DNA of 35,469 bases from assembly GCA_937899055.1 (NCBI GenBank), contig CALBPX010000091.1, forward strand, positions 1 to 35,469. The letters run 5' to 3'. The position numbers were made by a program, and so were the translations under genes. Position 1 is the stretch's first letter, and every line of letters starts with the position of its first letter. Below the pieces are notes generated by a model that saw nothing but the letters and a program-made list of their open reading frames with translations, was not told where the DNA came from and did not search any database. This stretch comes from an uncultured Bacteroidales bacterium. Lineage in GTDB: Bacteria; Bacteroidota; Bacteroidia; Bacteroidales; UBA932. This document shows positions 6,608-15,439 of the stretch, one piece after another.

Positions 6608-9175
6608 ATGAGATTAAAAGCATTACTCCTTTCAGCATTTGCCGGTGCACTTATGTTCTCCGGCTGTGCACAGGAAGACCATCAGGACATGCCCTACATG
6701 GATCTTTCGGGCATATCCACCGATGCAGTTCTGGATTTTGAAGCCGGAGCGTCTTCCCAGACATTTACGGTAATGGCCAACAGAGCCTGGCAAGTCATCT
6801 ACGACGAAGACTGGATTTCGGTTGAGCCATCTCAGGGCGCTGCTTCCGAGCAGCCTGTGGAAGTAAGGGTTACCGTACTGAGCAACGATTCCTTTGACAG
6901 AACCTGCCAGATTAAGGTTTCTATGGATTACGACTACAGAACCATTACTATCAAGCAGAAAGGCGAGTGGGGCGATCCAGAAGACATGATCATCTTCAAG
7001 AACAACTTTGACAAGGAAGCTGCCACCCAAACCTACGGAACGGGTTCAAGCTGGCCTTACACAGACCAGTCTGACTGCTGGAGGAATGAAACCGGAAGCG
7101 GTATAGAAAACATAGCCTATACAGCCAGCGGAATTACTGTAAGAAACAACAGCAACTCCAACGCAAGCTACTCTGACTACGAAGGTTCTGGAACCAACAA
7201 CCTGTTCTTCGGAAGCAAGGGCGCATTCAAAATCAACTATATAGACATTACAGACAAGGGAGTAAACTACTCACTCAGCTTCGGAAGCGAAAAATACCTG
7301 AATCAGGGTTCTTCTGTATTTAACCCCAACGAGTTCCATGTATGGCTAGGTCCGGACGATCAACACATGGTTGAACTGACATACGCCTTTCCCAGCGGCG
7401 GATACAAAGACGGAAGATGGGATCTGGCCTCCACGGTATTCACAGTACCTGAAGGAACCACAACCCTCTGCCTGTACTTCAAGGTTGATGTAGCCAGCGC
7501 ATACCGTCTGGACGATGTCAACCTGAGCGTCTCCACCACAGCCGGAACTCCTCTGAACTTTGAAGAAGGAATAAATCCCGACGGCAGTTCAGCCACGGGC
7601 CTGGTTGTTTACTACAACGACTTTGACAAGGAAAAGGCCACCCAGACCTACGGAACCGGCACCAGCTGGCCGTTTACAGACCAGTCAGACTGCTGGATCA
7701 ACCACGTGGGAGAAGGTGCCGGCAATGTTTCATACTACAACACCGGCATAACCGTAAGAGCCAACAGCGCTTCTGACGGAACTTATTCAGACTACTCCGG
7801 ATCCGGAGTCAACAACTTGTTCTTCGGTTCAAACGGAATGTTCAAGGTTAAGGGTATAACCACAATTGAGGAGCAGGCCAACTACACGATAAGCTTCGGA
7901 AGCGAGAAATACCTCAGCTCCGGTTCGTCTCTGTTCGATCCAACCGAATTCCACCTGTATGTAGGCCGCGACACCGTCCAGTGGGTTGAGCTTTCTTACA
8001 CCTTTGAAAACGGATTTAAGGAGGGAAGATGGGACGAGGCTTCCACAACAATCACCATTCCTCAGGGAACAAGCGAACTGTTCTTCCGTATCCAGACCGA
8101 TGTAGCAAGCGCTTACCGTCTGGACGACTTCAAGGTAGTTGTTGCAGAAGATGCCGGTACTGCCATCGATTTCACTACCGGCGTGGTTCTGGACGATGAC
8201 GGTGGCGATGACAATCCTCCGGTAGGTACTACCTACACTTACAAGAAAGTCAACTCCGTAACCAGCGGAAAGGCTTATCTGATCGTAACCACTGACGGAA
8301 AGGTTGCAGCAGGTCCTGTTCCTGCTGCCAAGACATTCGGCTATCTCCCTAAGGTTGATGTAAATGCCATAGACGGAGTAATAACTCTCACTACCGACGC
8401 CAACGAGTTCTTATTTGAGGAGGTTCCTGGTTCAACCAGCGGCGTATATACCATCAAGCAGAAAGACGGAAGATACCTTTTCATGAAGGGCACTTACACC
8501 AGCTGCAACGTAGATGCCAACCCTACCGAAGGCCAATACTGGACAGCAAGCATGTGGAATCTTGGAATCGGTATAGTAAACCAGAGCAACAACAAGTGGA
8601 TGCAGTACAGCACCACCTATTCTTCATGGGGAGTTTACGATTCCGAACAATCCGGAGCCATGATGCCTGAACTCTACGAAAGGGTTGACGACGGAGGCGA
8701 TAACGGAGACCTCAACGGCGACGATGATGATGAAGATCCGGCCGGCAGCGGAGATGGGAGTGATGACGGCAGCAGCATAGAATGGACGCTTGGTTCCAAC
8801 AACCAGAACTGGGCCGCAGAAACCGACAACGCCTACGGTGACGGTTTTTCAGCTTCCGACAATTCCATCAAGGTTGGCTACTATAAATACCGTTCAACCA
8901 CTAATCTCACAACGGCACAGTCTGACCATATCCGCGTTTACAAGAATGCCGTACTGGTCATTTCCACGACGGACAACAGTGGAATCAAGAAAGTGATTCT
9001 GGAAACCACCGGAAGCAACTACACTTCAAACATGACAGTAATCCTGCCTGCTGAAGGAACTGCCTCTGCAAGCGGAACTACCGTAACCTGGAGCGGAACG
9101 GCCGGATCTCCATGGGTTGCACAGGCGGCCGCAGGACAGGTCAGAATCAAGAAAATCACCGTAGTGCTTGAGTAA
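6608..9175 (+). CDS. Multidomain surface lipoprotein: BACON domain, duplicated module, Asp-rich linker
   Basis: 855 residues. The lipoprotein signal peptide has a lipobox ending FSGC (Cys20). A BACON-like beta-sandwich follows (about 36-118), marked by ANRAWQVIYDEDWISVEPSQG and ITIKQKG. Two homologous modules of about 180 residues come next (128-309 and 333-512). Both contain ATQTYGTG..WP.TDQSDCW, FGSEKYL, and VASAYRLDD. A third module lies at about 541-692, ending in MPELYERVDD. An Asp/Gly-rich linker (693-722), possibly calcium-binding, leads to a C-terminal beta domain (723-855) with KKVILETTGSNYTSN, a form I associate with modules appended to secreted Bacteroidota nucleases and hydrolases. 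No catalytic motif is recognised, so binding to a surface polymer, perhaps nucleic acid, is inferred from the nuclease genes downstream. Its stop codon abuts the nuclease start. Confidence 0.75.
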   Translation: MRLKALLLSAFAGALMFSGCAQEDHQDMPYMDLSGISTDAVLDFEAGASSQTFTVMANRAWQVIYDEDWISVEPSQGAASEQPVEVRVTVLSNDSFDRTCQIKVSMDYDYRTITIKQKGEWGDPEDMIIFKNNFDKEAATQTYGTGSSWPYTDQSDCWRNETGSGIENIAYTASGITVRNNSNSNASYSDYEGSGTNNLFFGSKGAFKINYIDITDKGVNYSLSFGSEKYLNQGSSVFNPNEFHVWLGPDDQHMVELTYAFPSGGYKDGRWDLASTVFTVPEGTTTLCLYFKVDVASAYRLDDVNLSVSTTAGTPLNFEEGINPDGSSATGLVVYYNDFDKEKATQTYGTGTSWPFTDQSDCWINHVGEGAGNVSYYNTGITVRANSASDGTYSDYSGSGVNNLFFGSNGMFKVKGITTIEEQANYTISFGSEKYLSSGSSLFDPTEFHLYVGRDTVQWVELSYTFENGFKEGRWDEASTTITIPQGTSELFFRIQTDVASAYRLDDFKVVVAEDAGTAIDFTTGVVLDDDGGDDNPPVGTTYTYKKVNSVTSGKAYLIVTTDGKVAAGPVPAAKTFGYLPKVDVNAIDGVITLTTDANEFLFEEVPGSTSGVYTIKQKDGRYLFMKGTYTSCNVDANPTEGQYWTASMWNLGIGIVNQSNNKWMQYSTTYSSWGVYDSEQSGAMMPELYERVDDGGDNGDLNGDDDDEDPAGSGDGSDDGSSIEWTLGSNNQNWAAETDNAYGDGFSASDNSIKVGYYKYRSTTNLTTAQSDHIRVYKNAVLVISTTDNSGIKKVILETTGSNYTSNMTVILPAEGTASASGTTVTWSGTAGSPWVAQAAAGQVRIKKITVVLE
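6989..8143 (+). repeat. Internal gene duplication within the BACON lipoprotein
   Basis: The coding stretches for the two homologous modules, about 6989-7534 and 7604-8143, are direct repeats separated by about 70 bp. The proteins share the order TQTYGTG, TDQSDCW, GITVR, NNLFFGS, FGSEKYL, FHVW or FHLY, GRWD and VASAYRLDD, with clear divergence between these blocks. The duplication is therefore old and not an assembly artefact. Confidence 0.8.
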
Positions 9176-9176
9176 C

Positions 9177-10352
9177 GTGAAACCGGTAAGAAACATATGG
9201 CTCGCAATGTCGCTGGCAACAGTCCTGTTGCTGGCGGCAGCCTGCGGCGGCGGAGGTGGAAACGACAGCAAGAAAATCGTCATTCCCGATGCCGTTGTAT
9301 CTGTGTCGTTCAAGACACCTTCCGTAGATGCGGCCAAGGGCACCCAGTTCATAAACATCTCTGCAAGCGGAAGCTGGAAGCTGAGTTCTTCTCAGACCTG
9401 GCTGACGGTAAGCCCCTCGGAAGGCACCGGCAACACTTCCAGTGTATCCGTTTCTTATGAAGAGAACACCGGCACTTCCCCCAGAACCGCAACTCTCACC
9501 CTGTCCAGCTCCGGAAAAACCGCCACGGCTACACTTACCCAAAACGGCCGTGAGGTAGTGGTGCCTTCCACTCCGGCAACCAGTCCTGGATGGTTGGAAC
9601 TTCCTGCATTGCAGACAGGTACGGGTATTAAGTTTGTGTCTCACAAGTTTGCCTCCGCCGGAAGAAGCATCAGGAGCTATTCCTATCAATGGAGCACTTC
9701 GGACCTTGTTGCACTCTGGGTAGCCTACCCTCTCAACAAAGGCCTTATAGGTTCAGGAAGCCGGACAGATGCATGGGCGTACGATCCTCAGCTGACCACA
9801 ACCGAACAGCCTACGCTGTTCAGCGCATACAAAGGAGGCTATGACCGCGGCCATCAGATTCCGTCTGCCGACCGTCTTACTAACCTCGACAACCAGCAGA
9901 CATTCTACTTTACCAACATGACGCCACAGCTAAATGCCCTCAACGGCAACATCTGGGCTACGGCAGAAAGCAAGGTAAGGGGCTGGTCAACAAGCAGCGA
10001 CACCCTATATGTGGTAACCGGATGTGTTGTAAAGGGCAGCACAAAGAAAGCCTACGACAACAACAACAAAGCCGTTACGGTTCCGGTTGCATATTACAAG
10101 GCCGTGCTGCGTTATGCCAAGAACAGCACTCTGGGTTACAGCGGATATATGGGGCTTGCAATGTACTTTGAACACAAGGCCTATTCCAGCTCAACCATAA
10201 CCAGTTCTGACACCGGCATAGTTATGAGCATAGATGCCCTGGAGGCAAAACTGGGCCTCGATTTGTTCCCCAACCTTGTTACGGCCGCCGGCCAAAGTGT
10301 GGCAGACAAGGTTGAAGCAGAGGATCCTACAAAAGTTTCTTACTGGTGGTAA
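9177..10352 (+). CDS. BACON-domain lipoprotein with DNA/RNA non-specific endonuclease (NUC1) domain
   Basis: Secreted lipoprotein nuclease of the beta-beta-alpha-metal (Serratia nuclease/EndoG) superfamily, expected to cleave DNA and RNA without sequence preference. With the GTG start at 9177 the signal peptide is MKPVRNIWLAMSLATVLLLA and the lipobox Cys is C23, followed by a Gly run. No ATG suits the signal peptide: a TTG at 9168 overlaps the previous gene and an ATG at 9207 would remove the positive charges. A BACON domain spans about 40-125 (SGSWKLSSSQTWLTVSPSEG). The nuclease domain (about 138-390) has the DRGH motif in YDRGHQIPSADR (catalytic His226) and the metal-site segment TNMTPQLNALNGNIW (Asn256, Glu264). 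A periplasmic or surface location fits processing of extracellular nucleic acid. Confidence 0.9.
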   Translation: MKPVRNIWLAMSLATVLLLAAACGGGGGNDSKKIVIPDAVVSVSFKTPSVDAAKGTQFINISASGSWKLSSSQTWLTVSPSEGTGNTSSVSVSYEENTGTSPRTATLTLSSSGKTATATLTQNGREVVVPSTPATSPGWLELPALQTGTGIKFVSHKFASAGRSIRSYSYQWSTSDLVALWVAYPLNKGLIGSGSRTDAWAYDPQLTTTEQPTLFSAYKGGYDRGHQIPSADRLTNLDNQQTFYFTNMTPQLNALNGNIWATAESKVRGWSTSSDTLYVVTGCVVKGSTKKAYDNNNKAVTVPVAYYKAVLRYAKNSTLGYSGYMGLAMYFEHKAYSSSTITSSDTGIVMSIDALEAKLGLDLFPNLVTAAGQSVADKVEAEDPTKVSYWW

Positions 10353-10364
10353 TGGATAAAGATT

Positions 10365-11462
10365 ATGAAAAAACTGCTTGAACATAAAAGTCTTTTTATC
10401 TGGGCGCTGCTCGCAGTGCTGCTTACGGTCAACCAGGGCTTTGCCCAGCAAAAGAAAAAGACTTACGTAATAGGGTTCTACAATCTTGAGAACCTGTTTG
10501 ACACCTATCACGACGAAGGCAAGAACGATTTTGAATATCTGCCGGACGGGCTGAACGAATGGACCGATGCCAAGTATCAGAAAAAGATACACAATATGGC
10601 CAAGGTAATCAGAGCCATGAGAGACGAAAACGGAGTCTATCATGCAGTGCTGGGTGTGAGCGAAATTGAAAACCGTCATGTGCTTGAAGATCTTGTAAAC
10701 GATCCGCAGATAGCCAATGCCGGCTATATGATAGCACACTTTGACGGCCCCGATATGCGTGGCGTGGATGTGGCTCTTCTGTACCAGCCCAGAAAGTTTG
10801 AGGTGCTGGACGAGGAAAGCCTTCCGTTCAACTTCAATTCCAAGCGGATTGAGTTTGCCATGGATTCTGCCGCTCAGGCTAACTTCCACACCAGAGACAT
10901 TCTCATGGTCAGAGGTCTGCTGGGAGGCGAAATGTTTGCCTTCTTTGTTGCCCACCTCCCGTCCAGAATAGGCGGCAAGGGCGGCGACCTCAGAAGCCGC
11001 GGAGCGGAAATAATCCACACACGGGCTATGGAACTGATGGAAGAATTTCCTGATATAAAGATAGTTGTGATGGGCGATATGAACGATAACCCCACCGACG
11101 AGAGTATGATAACCTACATGCAGGGTAAGGAAAAGATAGAGGATGTAGGGCAGGGCGATTTCTTTTCTCCTTTCATATCCATGCTGAATGCCGGCTACGG
11201 TTCTCTGGCATACCAGGGAGCATGGAATATCTATGACATCATTCTGGTTAACCAGAATCTGGCAAAGGCAAAGAAGGGCACTCTGAAAATCATTCCCATC
11301 GTGAAGAAAAAATTTTATGGCAGGATATTCCACAAGCCGTTCATGGCAACCGAGGAAGGCCAGTACAAGGATGTTCCTTTCAGGACCTTTTCCAACGGAT
11401 CCTTCATAGGCGGCTACAGCGACCACTACCCTACCTATATTGTTGTAACAAATAAAGAATAA
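10365..11462 (+). CDS. Secreted endonuclease/exonuclease/phosphatase (EEP) family protein
   Basis: 365 residues with a type I signal peptide (cleavage likely after NQGFA, residue 27), so periplasmic or secreted. The EEP fold shared with DNase I and exonuclease III shows a full active site: Asn40 in YNLENLFD, Glu100 in GVSEIENR, Asp130/Arg132/Asp135 in DMRGVD, His197 in HLPSR, Asp238/Asn240 in GDMNDNP, and Asp353-His354 in SDHYP. Hydrolysis of a phosphodiester, probably in DNA or RNA fragments, is likely. Phosphomonoester or lipid substrates are possible because the family is broad. It lies 12 bp after the NUC1 gene and 6 bp before the TonB-dependent receptor, which suggests trimming of material on its way into the cell. 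Confidence 0.88.
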   Translation: MKKLLEHKSLFIWALLAVLLTVNQGFAQQKKKTYVIGFYNLENLFDTYHDEGKNDFEYLPDGLNEWTDAKYQKKIHNMAKVIRAMRDENGVYHAVLGVSEIENRHVLEDLVNDPQIANAGYMIAHFDGPDMRGVDVALLYQPRKFEVLDEESLPFNFNSKRIEFAMDSAAQANFHTRDILMVRGLLGGEMFAFFVAHLPSRIGGKGGDLRSRGAEIIHTRAMELMEEFPDIKIVVMGDMNDNPTDESMITYMQGKEKIEDVGQGDFFSPFISMLNAGYGSLAYQGAWNIYDIILVNQNLAKAKKGTLKIIPIVKKKFYGRIFHKPFMATEEGQYKDVPFRTFSNGSFIGGYSDHYPTYIVVTNKE

Positions 11463-11468
11463 TAATAT

Positions 11469-14414
11469 ATGCTAAAGAAAATTTCCTTGTTTCTGGCCGT
11501 CCTGCTCTGTACTGCAATGATGCAGGCCCAAACCCCAACAGGCGGCGTCAAAGGAACGGTTCTCAACCGCACAGACCGTTCTGCGGTTTACAATGCCCGC
11601 ATTACACTTCTGACCCCGGACAGAACCAGAGTAGCTTCTACTACTACCAACTCGGAGGGCGAGTTCACGATTTCCGGCCTCAAAGACGGTGTTTATACTC
11701 TGGTCATATCTGAACAGAACTATGTAACTACAAGGGTGAACGTTACCGTCAACAACGGATATGTGAAAGATATGTTCACCATATCGGTCTATCCCGTTAT
11801 CCGCCGCGAAGAAACGGTAACCGAGGAAGAACTTGCCGATTTTGAGTTTGAAGAAAGCGGTTACTCAGACAGCCCTACCATACTTTACGGTCAGAACGAC
11901 GTATTCAACAACCAGGCCGGCTACAACTTTTCGTCCGTTCGTTTCAAGGCCCGCGGATTTAACAGCGAGGCTCAGGATGTGTATCTGGCAGGCATCAAGA
12001 TGAACGATGCCATCACAGGCTATTCTCCGTTTTCGCTCTGGAGCGGTCTGAACGAGGCCACGAGAACCAAATATACGGTCAACGGCTCAGAAATTTCTGA
12101 CTACGGCTTTGGCGGCTACAACGGCCTGACCAACATTCCGGCTAACGCATCCAATGTCCGTAAGGGCCTAAGAGGAAGCGTAATGACCAACAGCAGCCTC
12201 TACCGTCTGAGACTGATGCTCACATACGCATCCGGAGTATCCGACAAGGGTTGGAGCTATGCTTTCAGCGTTTCTGCAAGACTTGGCGGCAACGACTGGA
12301 TAAACGGTGTTTATTACCGTTCGTTCGGCTACTATGCCAGCGTAGAAAAGACATTCGGACGCTACAGTAAGTTGGGGGCTACAATACTCGGAACTCCCGG
12401 AAGAAGAGGAGCGCAGAACGCCTCCACCCAGGAGGTTTACGACCTTATGAAGGACAATATGTACAACTCCAACTGGGGCTGGCAGAACGGCAAGAGGCGC
12501 AACGCAAGAGAAAGAAGGACCCACGAGCCCATTGCAATTCTCAAGTACGACTTTACTCCCTCAGACAACTTCAGGGCTTCCATCACCACACTCTACAGGT
12601 TTGGAAAGAACGGATATACGGCTCTTGACTGGTACGACGCAGCAGACCCGAGGCCGGACTACTACCGCAACCTTCCGTCCTACTTCCTGATGGATAACCA
12701 GGACTACAACCGTATAAATGTTCAGAAATATCTCTGGACAAAAGATTCCTGGGAACAGAATATCAAGACCATAACCCAGATAAACTGGGACAGGCTGGTC
12801 AACGACAACAAAAGCAATGTTACCGCAGATGGTCTCCGGTCAAAATACATCCTGGAAGAAAGAAGGGTTGACCAGAAAGACCTAAATGTAGGAGGCAACT
12901 TCCGTTGGAGAGCCCTGCGCTGGTGGACAATCAGTGCCGGAGCTTCTTACAAGTGGAACAAGACAGAAAACTACAAGAAGGTTGCAGACCTGCTCGGCGG
13001 ACAGTACTATGTAAACATAGACAACTTTGCCGAAAGAGACTATGCCACCAACGATGCACTTATCCAGAACGACCTCAACTACTTCTTCAAGAACGGACAG
13101 GCTCAGATACTGCATCGCGGAGACAAGTACGGATATGACTATGAAGCCAATATCAGAAACCTAACCGGATGGATGACATGGACCTTCCGCTACAGAGGCC
13201 TGCGTGCCGACCTGGCCGGAGAGGTTGAGAACACAAGGTTCTGGAGGAACGGTCTGTACCGCAAGGGCCTGTTTGCCGGACTGGACGAAAACGGACGCGA
13301 GATTACCTTCAACGGCGAAGTACTGACAAAGTATGACAGCTTTGGCAATGTCATTACATCCTACGGCAACAGCCAGAAGCAAGACTTCACCAACTTCTCC
13401 GGAAAGGCCGTACTGAGCTACAGCCTTCTGGGCGGTCACAGGTTTGCCCTGAGCGGCGGAGTGTTTACGGAGGCTCCCATGTTCAACAAGGCATTCATAT
13501 CGCCGAGAACAAGAAACACCTTGATTCCTCATCTGGACCGCACCAAGATAGTTTCTGCCGATGCTACCTACTCTTTGAACAACAACCATGTAAACTTCAG
13601 GCTTACAGGTTTCTACGCTACCATCAAAGACCAGACGGATGTAATGAGCATGTACGACGACAGCCAGAACTCCTTCACAAACTTTGCCATGAGCGGCATA
13701 GACGAAAGGCACATCGGAGTTGAGATGGGCTTCAAGGCCCCTATCCTTCTCAGAGGCCTCTTCCTTGTAGGAGCCGGAAGTTACGGCGAATATATCTACA
13801 CCTCAAATCCCCGGATGACCCAGACCTTTGACAATACTACGGACATCATCTACAACGATGTAAAGATTCCTTACTGGATGAGCCATCCTACCTTCAAGAA
13901 AGACGATGCCGGAAATTACATAAAGGACGCCGCCGGACATTATGTGGTTGACAAATACAAACAGCATTATGTTCCTTCCACTCCTCAGCTTGCAGCCAGC
14001 CTCGGTCTTTCATACAACCGCAACTACTGGTTCCTGGAAGCAAATGTGAACTATTTTGACAAGAACTACCTTTCCATGAACCCTCTCTACAGAACCGATA
14101 TGGCAACCGCAGGCCCGGACAAGACCATTACGCCGGACGAAGTTGAATACATGACGGCTCAGGAGAAGTTCAAGAGAGCATGGCTGGTGAACTTCAGCGT
14201 GGGCAAGAGCTGGTACATCAAGAGAAAATACCAGCTGGGCTTCAACCTAAACGTCAACAATGTTCTCAATAACAAGAACATAAAGACCGGAGGCTATGAG
14301 CAGAGCCGTATGGTTGACAACACCGTAACCAAGGAACGCTACTACAAGTTCGACTCCAAGTATTTCTATATGCAGGGTCTGAACTACATGATTAACCTTT
14401 ATTTCAGATTCTAA
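11469..14414 (+). CDS. TonB-dependent receptor with CarboxypepD_reg-like domain
   Basis: 981-residue outer-membrane receptor. A signal peptide (1-20, AMMQAQ) precedes a carboxypeptidase-regulatory-like domain (about 25-105), then a plug domain around 135-235 with VRFKARGFNSEAQDVYLAGI. The remaining 700 or so residues form a barrel rich in Tyr, Asn and aromatic strands, ending MINLYFRF with the terminal Phe expected for BAM insertion. It resembles SusC-size receptors, but no SusD gene is adjacent. Its neighbours are an EEP nuclease (6 bp upstream) and a DUF5689 lipoprotein directly downstream. The substrate is not shown by the sequence; the nuclease neighbours suggest oligonucleotides or nucleic-acid breakdown products. 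Transport would need TonB-ExbBD, for example the set at 30006-31954. Confidence 0.88.
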   Translation: MLKKISLFLAVLLCTAMMQAQTPTGGVKGTVLNRTDRSAVYNARITLLTPDRTRVASTTTNSEGEFTISGLKDGVYTLVISEQNYVTTRVNVTVNNGYVKDMFTISVYPVIRREETVTEEELADFEFEESGYSDSPTILYGQNDVFNNQAGYNFSSVRFKARGFNSEAQDVYLAGIKMNDAITGYSPFSLWSGLNEATRTKYTVNGSEISDYGFGGYNGLTNIPANASNVRKGLRGSVMTNSSLYRLRLMLTYASGVSDKGWSYAFSVSARLGGNDWINGVYYRSFGYYASVEKTFGRYSKLGATILGTPGRRGAQNASTQEVYDLMKDNMYNSNWGWQNGKRRNARERRTHEPIAILKYDFTPSDNFRASITTLYRFGKNGYTALDWYDAADPRPDYYRNLPSYFLMDNQDYNRINVQKYLWTKDSWEQNIKTITQINWDRLVNDNKSNVTADGLRSKYILEERRVDQKDLNVGGNFRWRALRWWTISAGASYKWNKTENYKKVADLLGGQYYVNIDNFAERDYATNDALIQNDLNYFFKNGQAQILHRGDKYGYDYEANIRNLTGWMTWTFRYRGLRADLAGEVENTRFWRNGLYRKGLFAGLDENGREITFNGEVLTKYDSFGNVITSYGNSQKQDFTNFSGKAVLSYSLLGGHRFALSGGVFTEAPMFNKAFISPRTRNTLIPHLDRTKIVSADATYSLNNNHVNFRLTGFYATIKDQTDVMSMYDDSQNSFTNFAMSGIDERHIGVEMGFKAPILLRGLFLVGAGSYGEYIYTSNPRMTQTFDNTTDIIYNDVKIPYWMSHPTFKKDDAGNYIKDAAGHYVVDKYKQHYVPSTPQLAASLGLSYNRNYWFLEANVNYFDKNYLSMNPLYRTDMATAGPDKTITPDEVEYMTAQEKFKRAWLVNFSVGKSWYIKRKYQLGFNLNVNNVLNNKNIKTGGYEQSRMVDNTVTKERYYKFDSKYFYMQGLNYMINLYFRF

Positions 14415-14426
14415 ATGTACATGGCT

Positions 14427-15434
14427 ATGAAAAAGATACTGAATATCGCATACATATTTGCAGCAACAATGTTTCTTGCTGCGTCCTGCTCTGAATGGGA
14501 TCCGGTTGTAAACTTCGGTTACGACGATCCTGTTTCCGACCAGGTTGACATGAAGGCCAACACTACCATAGCTGCCGTCAAGGCTCTGTATGTTGACAAG
14601 CCTGTACACATAGAAAAAGACCTCATAATTGCTGGCCAGGTAACATCTTCTGACCAAAGCGGCAACATCTACCGCTCACTTTACATTCAGGATGCTACAG
14701 GAGCCCTGGAAATAAAGATAGGAAAAAGCTCTCTCTACAACGACTACCGCCCGGGCCAGTGGGTTTATGTCAAACTTGACGGCCTTACCCTTGGCACATA
14801 CGAAGGTATGTTGCAGATAGGTCTGGACGACCCTTCCGGAGAATATGAAACCGCCTACATAGATGTGCAGCGTATCATAGACCTCCACATATTCAAGGGC
14901 AAGATAGACACTCCAGTAACTCCGGTTGAAATTGATGAAAGCCAGCTTACACTGCCCCAGAACATGGAAAAGCTGGTAACCGTTACCGGTCTGGTATATG
15001 CCAACGAGGCTTTTGCCTTGCTGTATCCGGATCCTAACGGAGACAAGAAGAGCTCTTCCAACAGAGTATTCCTCTCGGACATGACCTGGGGTATTACTAC
15101 ATGGGCTATGAGCAAGAACAAGATGCAGGCATATCTTGACAGCGGAATCTGGGATGAGGCCACAACCGGCGACGGTGGCAAGACGGTTGCACAGCTCAGA
15201 AAAGAGAACGCAATTGAAGCTACTGCCACTTACGTCAGCCAGTACTTCAAGAAAGGCAGAACCGAGGTTCAGATCAGAACCAGCGGCTATGCCAAGTTTG
15301 CAGATGTTGAGCTGGACGAAGAAGTTCTGAACGGAAGCAAGGCCATAAATGTCACCGGCATTTTGACCAATTATCGCGGAGCCGCCCAGTTCACCCTCAT
15401 AGATCTTGAGAGTGTTAAAGTTACAGACAAGTAA
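14427..15434 (+). CDS. DUF5689-type lipoprotein with OB-fold-like domain
   Basis: Lipoprotein of 335 residues from the ATG at 14427 (MKKILNIAYIFAATMF, lipobox Cys21). Two in-frame ATGs lie just upstream (14415 and 14421), but the chosen one gives a standard signal peptide. Residues about 60-135 read as an OB-fold nucleic-acid-binding-like domain: LIIAGQVTSSDQSGNIYRSL, then QDATGALEIKIG and GQWVYVKLDGL. A second beta-rich region (about 160-330) repeats the theme with VTVTGLVYANEAF and ends AAQFTLIDLESV. I recognise it as DUF5689, whose members lack a proven function as far as I recall. Placed directly after the receptor, where SusD would be expected, it may be the surface ligand-binding partner, with the OB-like fold hinting at nucleic acid. 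Confidence 0.75.
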   Translation: MKKILNIAYIFAATMFLAASCSEWDPVVNFGYDDPVSDQVDMKANTTIAAVKALYVDKPVHIEKDLIIAGQVTSSDQSGNIYRSLYIQDATGALEIKIGKSSLYNDYRPGQWVYVKLDGLTLGTYEGMLQIGLDDPSGEYETAYIDVQRIIDLHIFKGKIDTPVTPVEIDESQLTLPQNMEKLVTVTGLVYANEAFALLYPDPNGDKKSSSNRVFLSDMTWGITTWAMSKNKMQAYLDSGIWDEATTGDGGKTVAQLRKENAIEATATYVSQYFKKGRTEVQIRTSGYAKFADVELDEEVLNGSKAINVTGILTNYRGAAQFTLIDLESVKVTDK

Positions 15435-15439
15435 GATGT

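Noticed and set aside
10191..11426. Minus-strand 411-residue open frame
   Set aside because: It lies antisense to the NUC1 end and the whole EEP gene, both of which have full catalytic motifs; the frame shows no recognisable domain.
11469..15434. Polysaccharide utilisation locus with SusC/SusD
   Set aside because: The receptor is SusC-sized, but no SusD-like protein, glycoside hydrolase or polysaccharide lyase is adjacent; the neighbours are nucleases.
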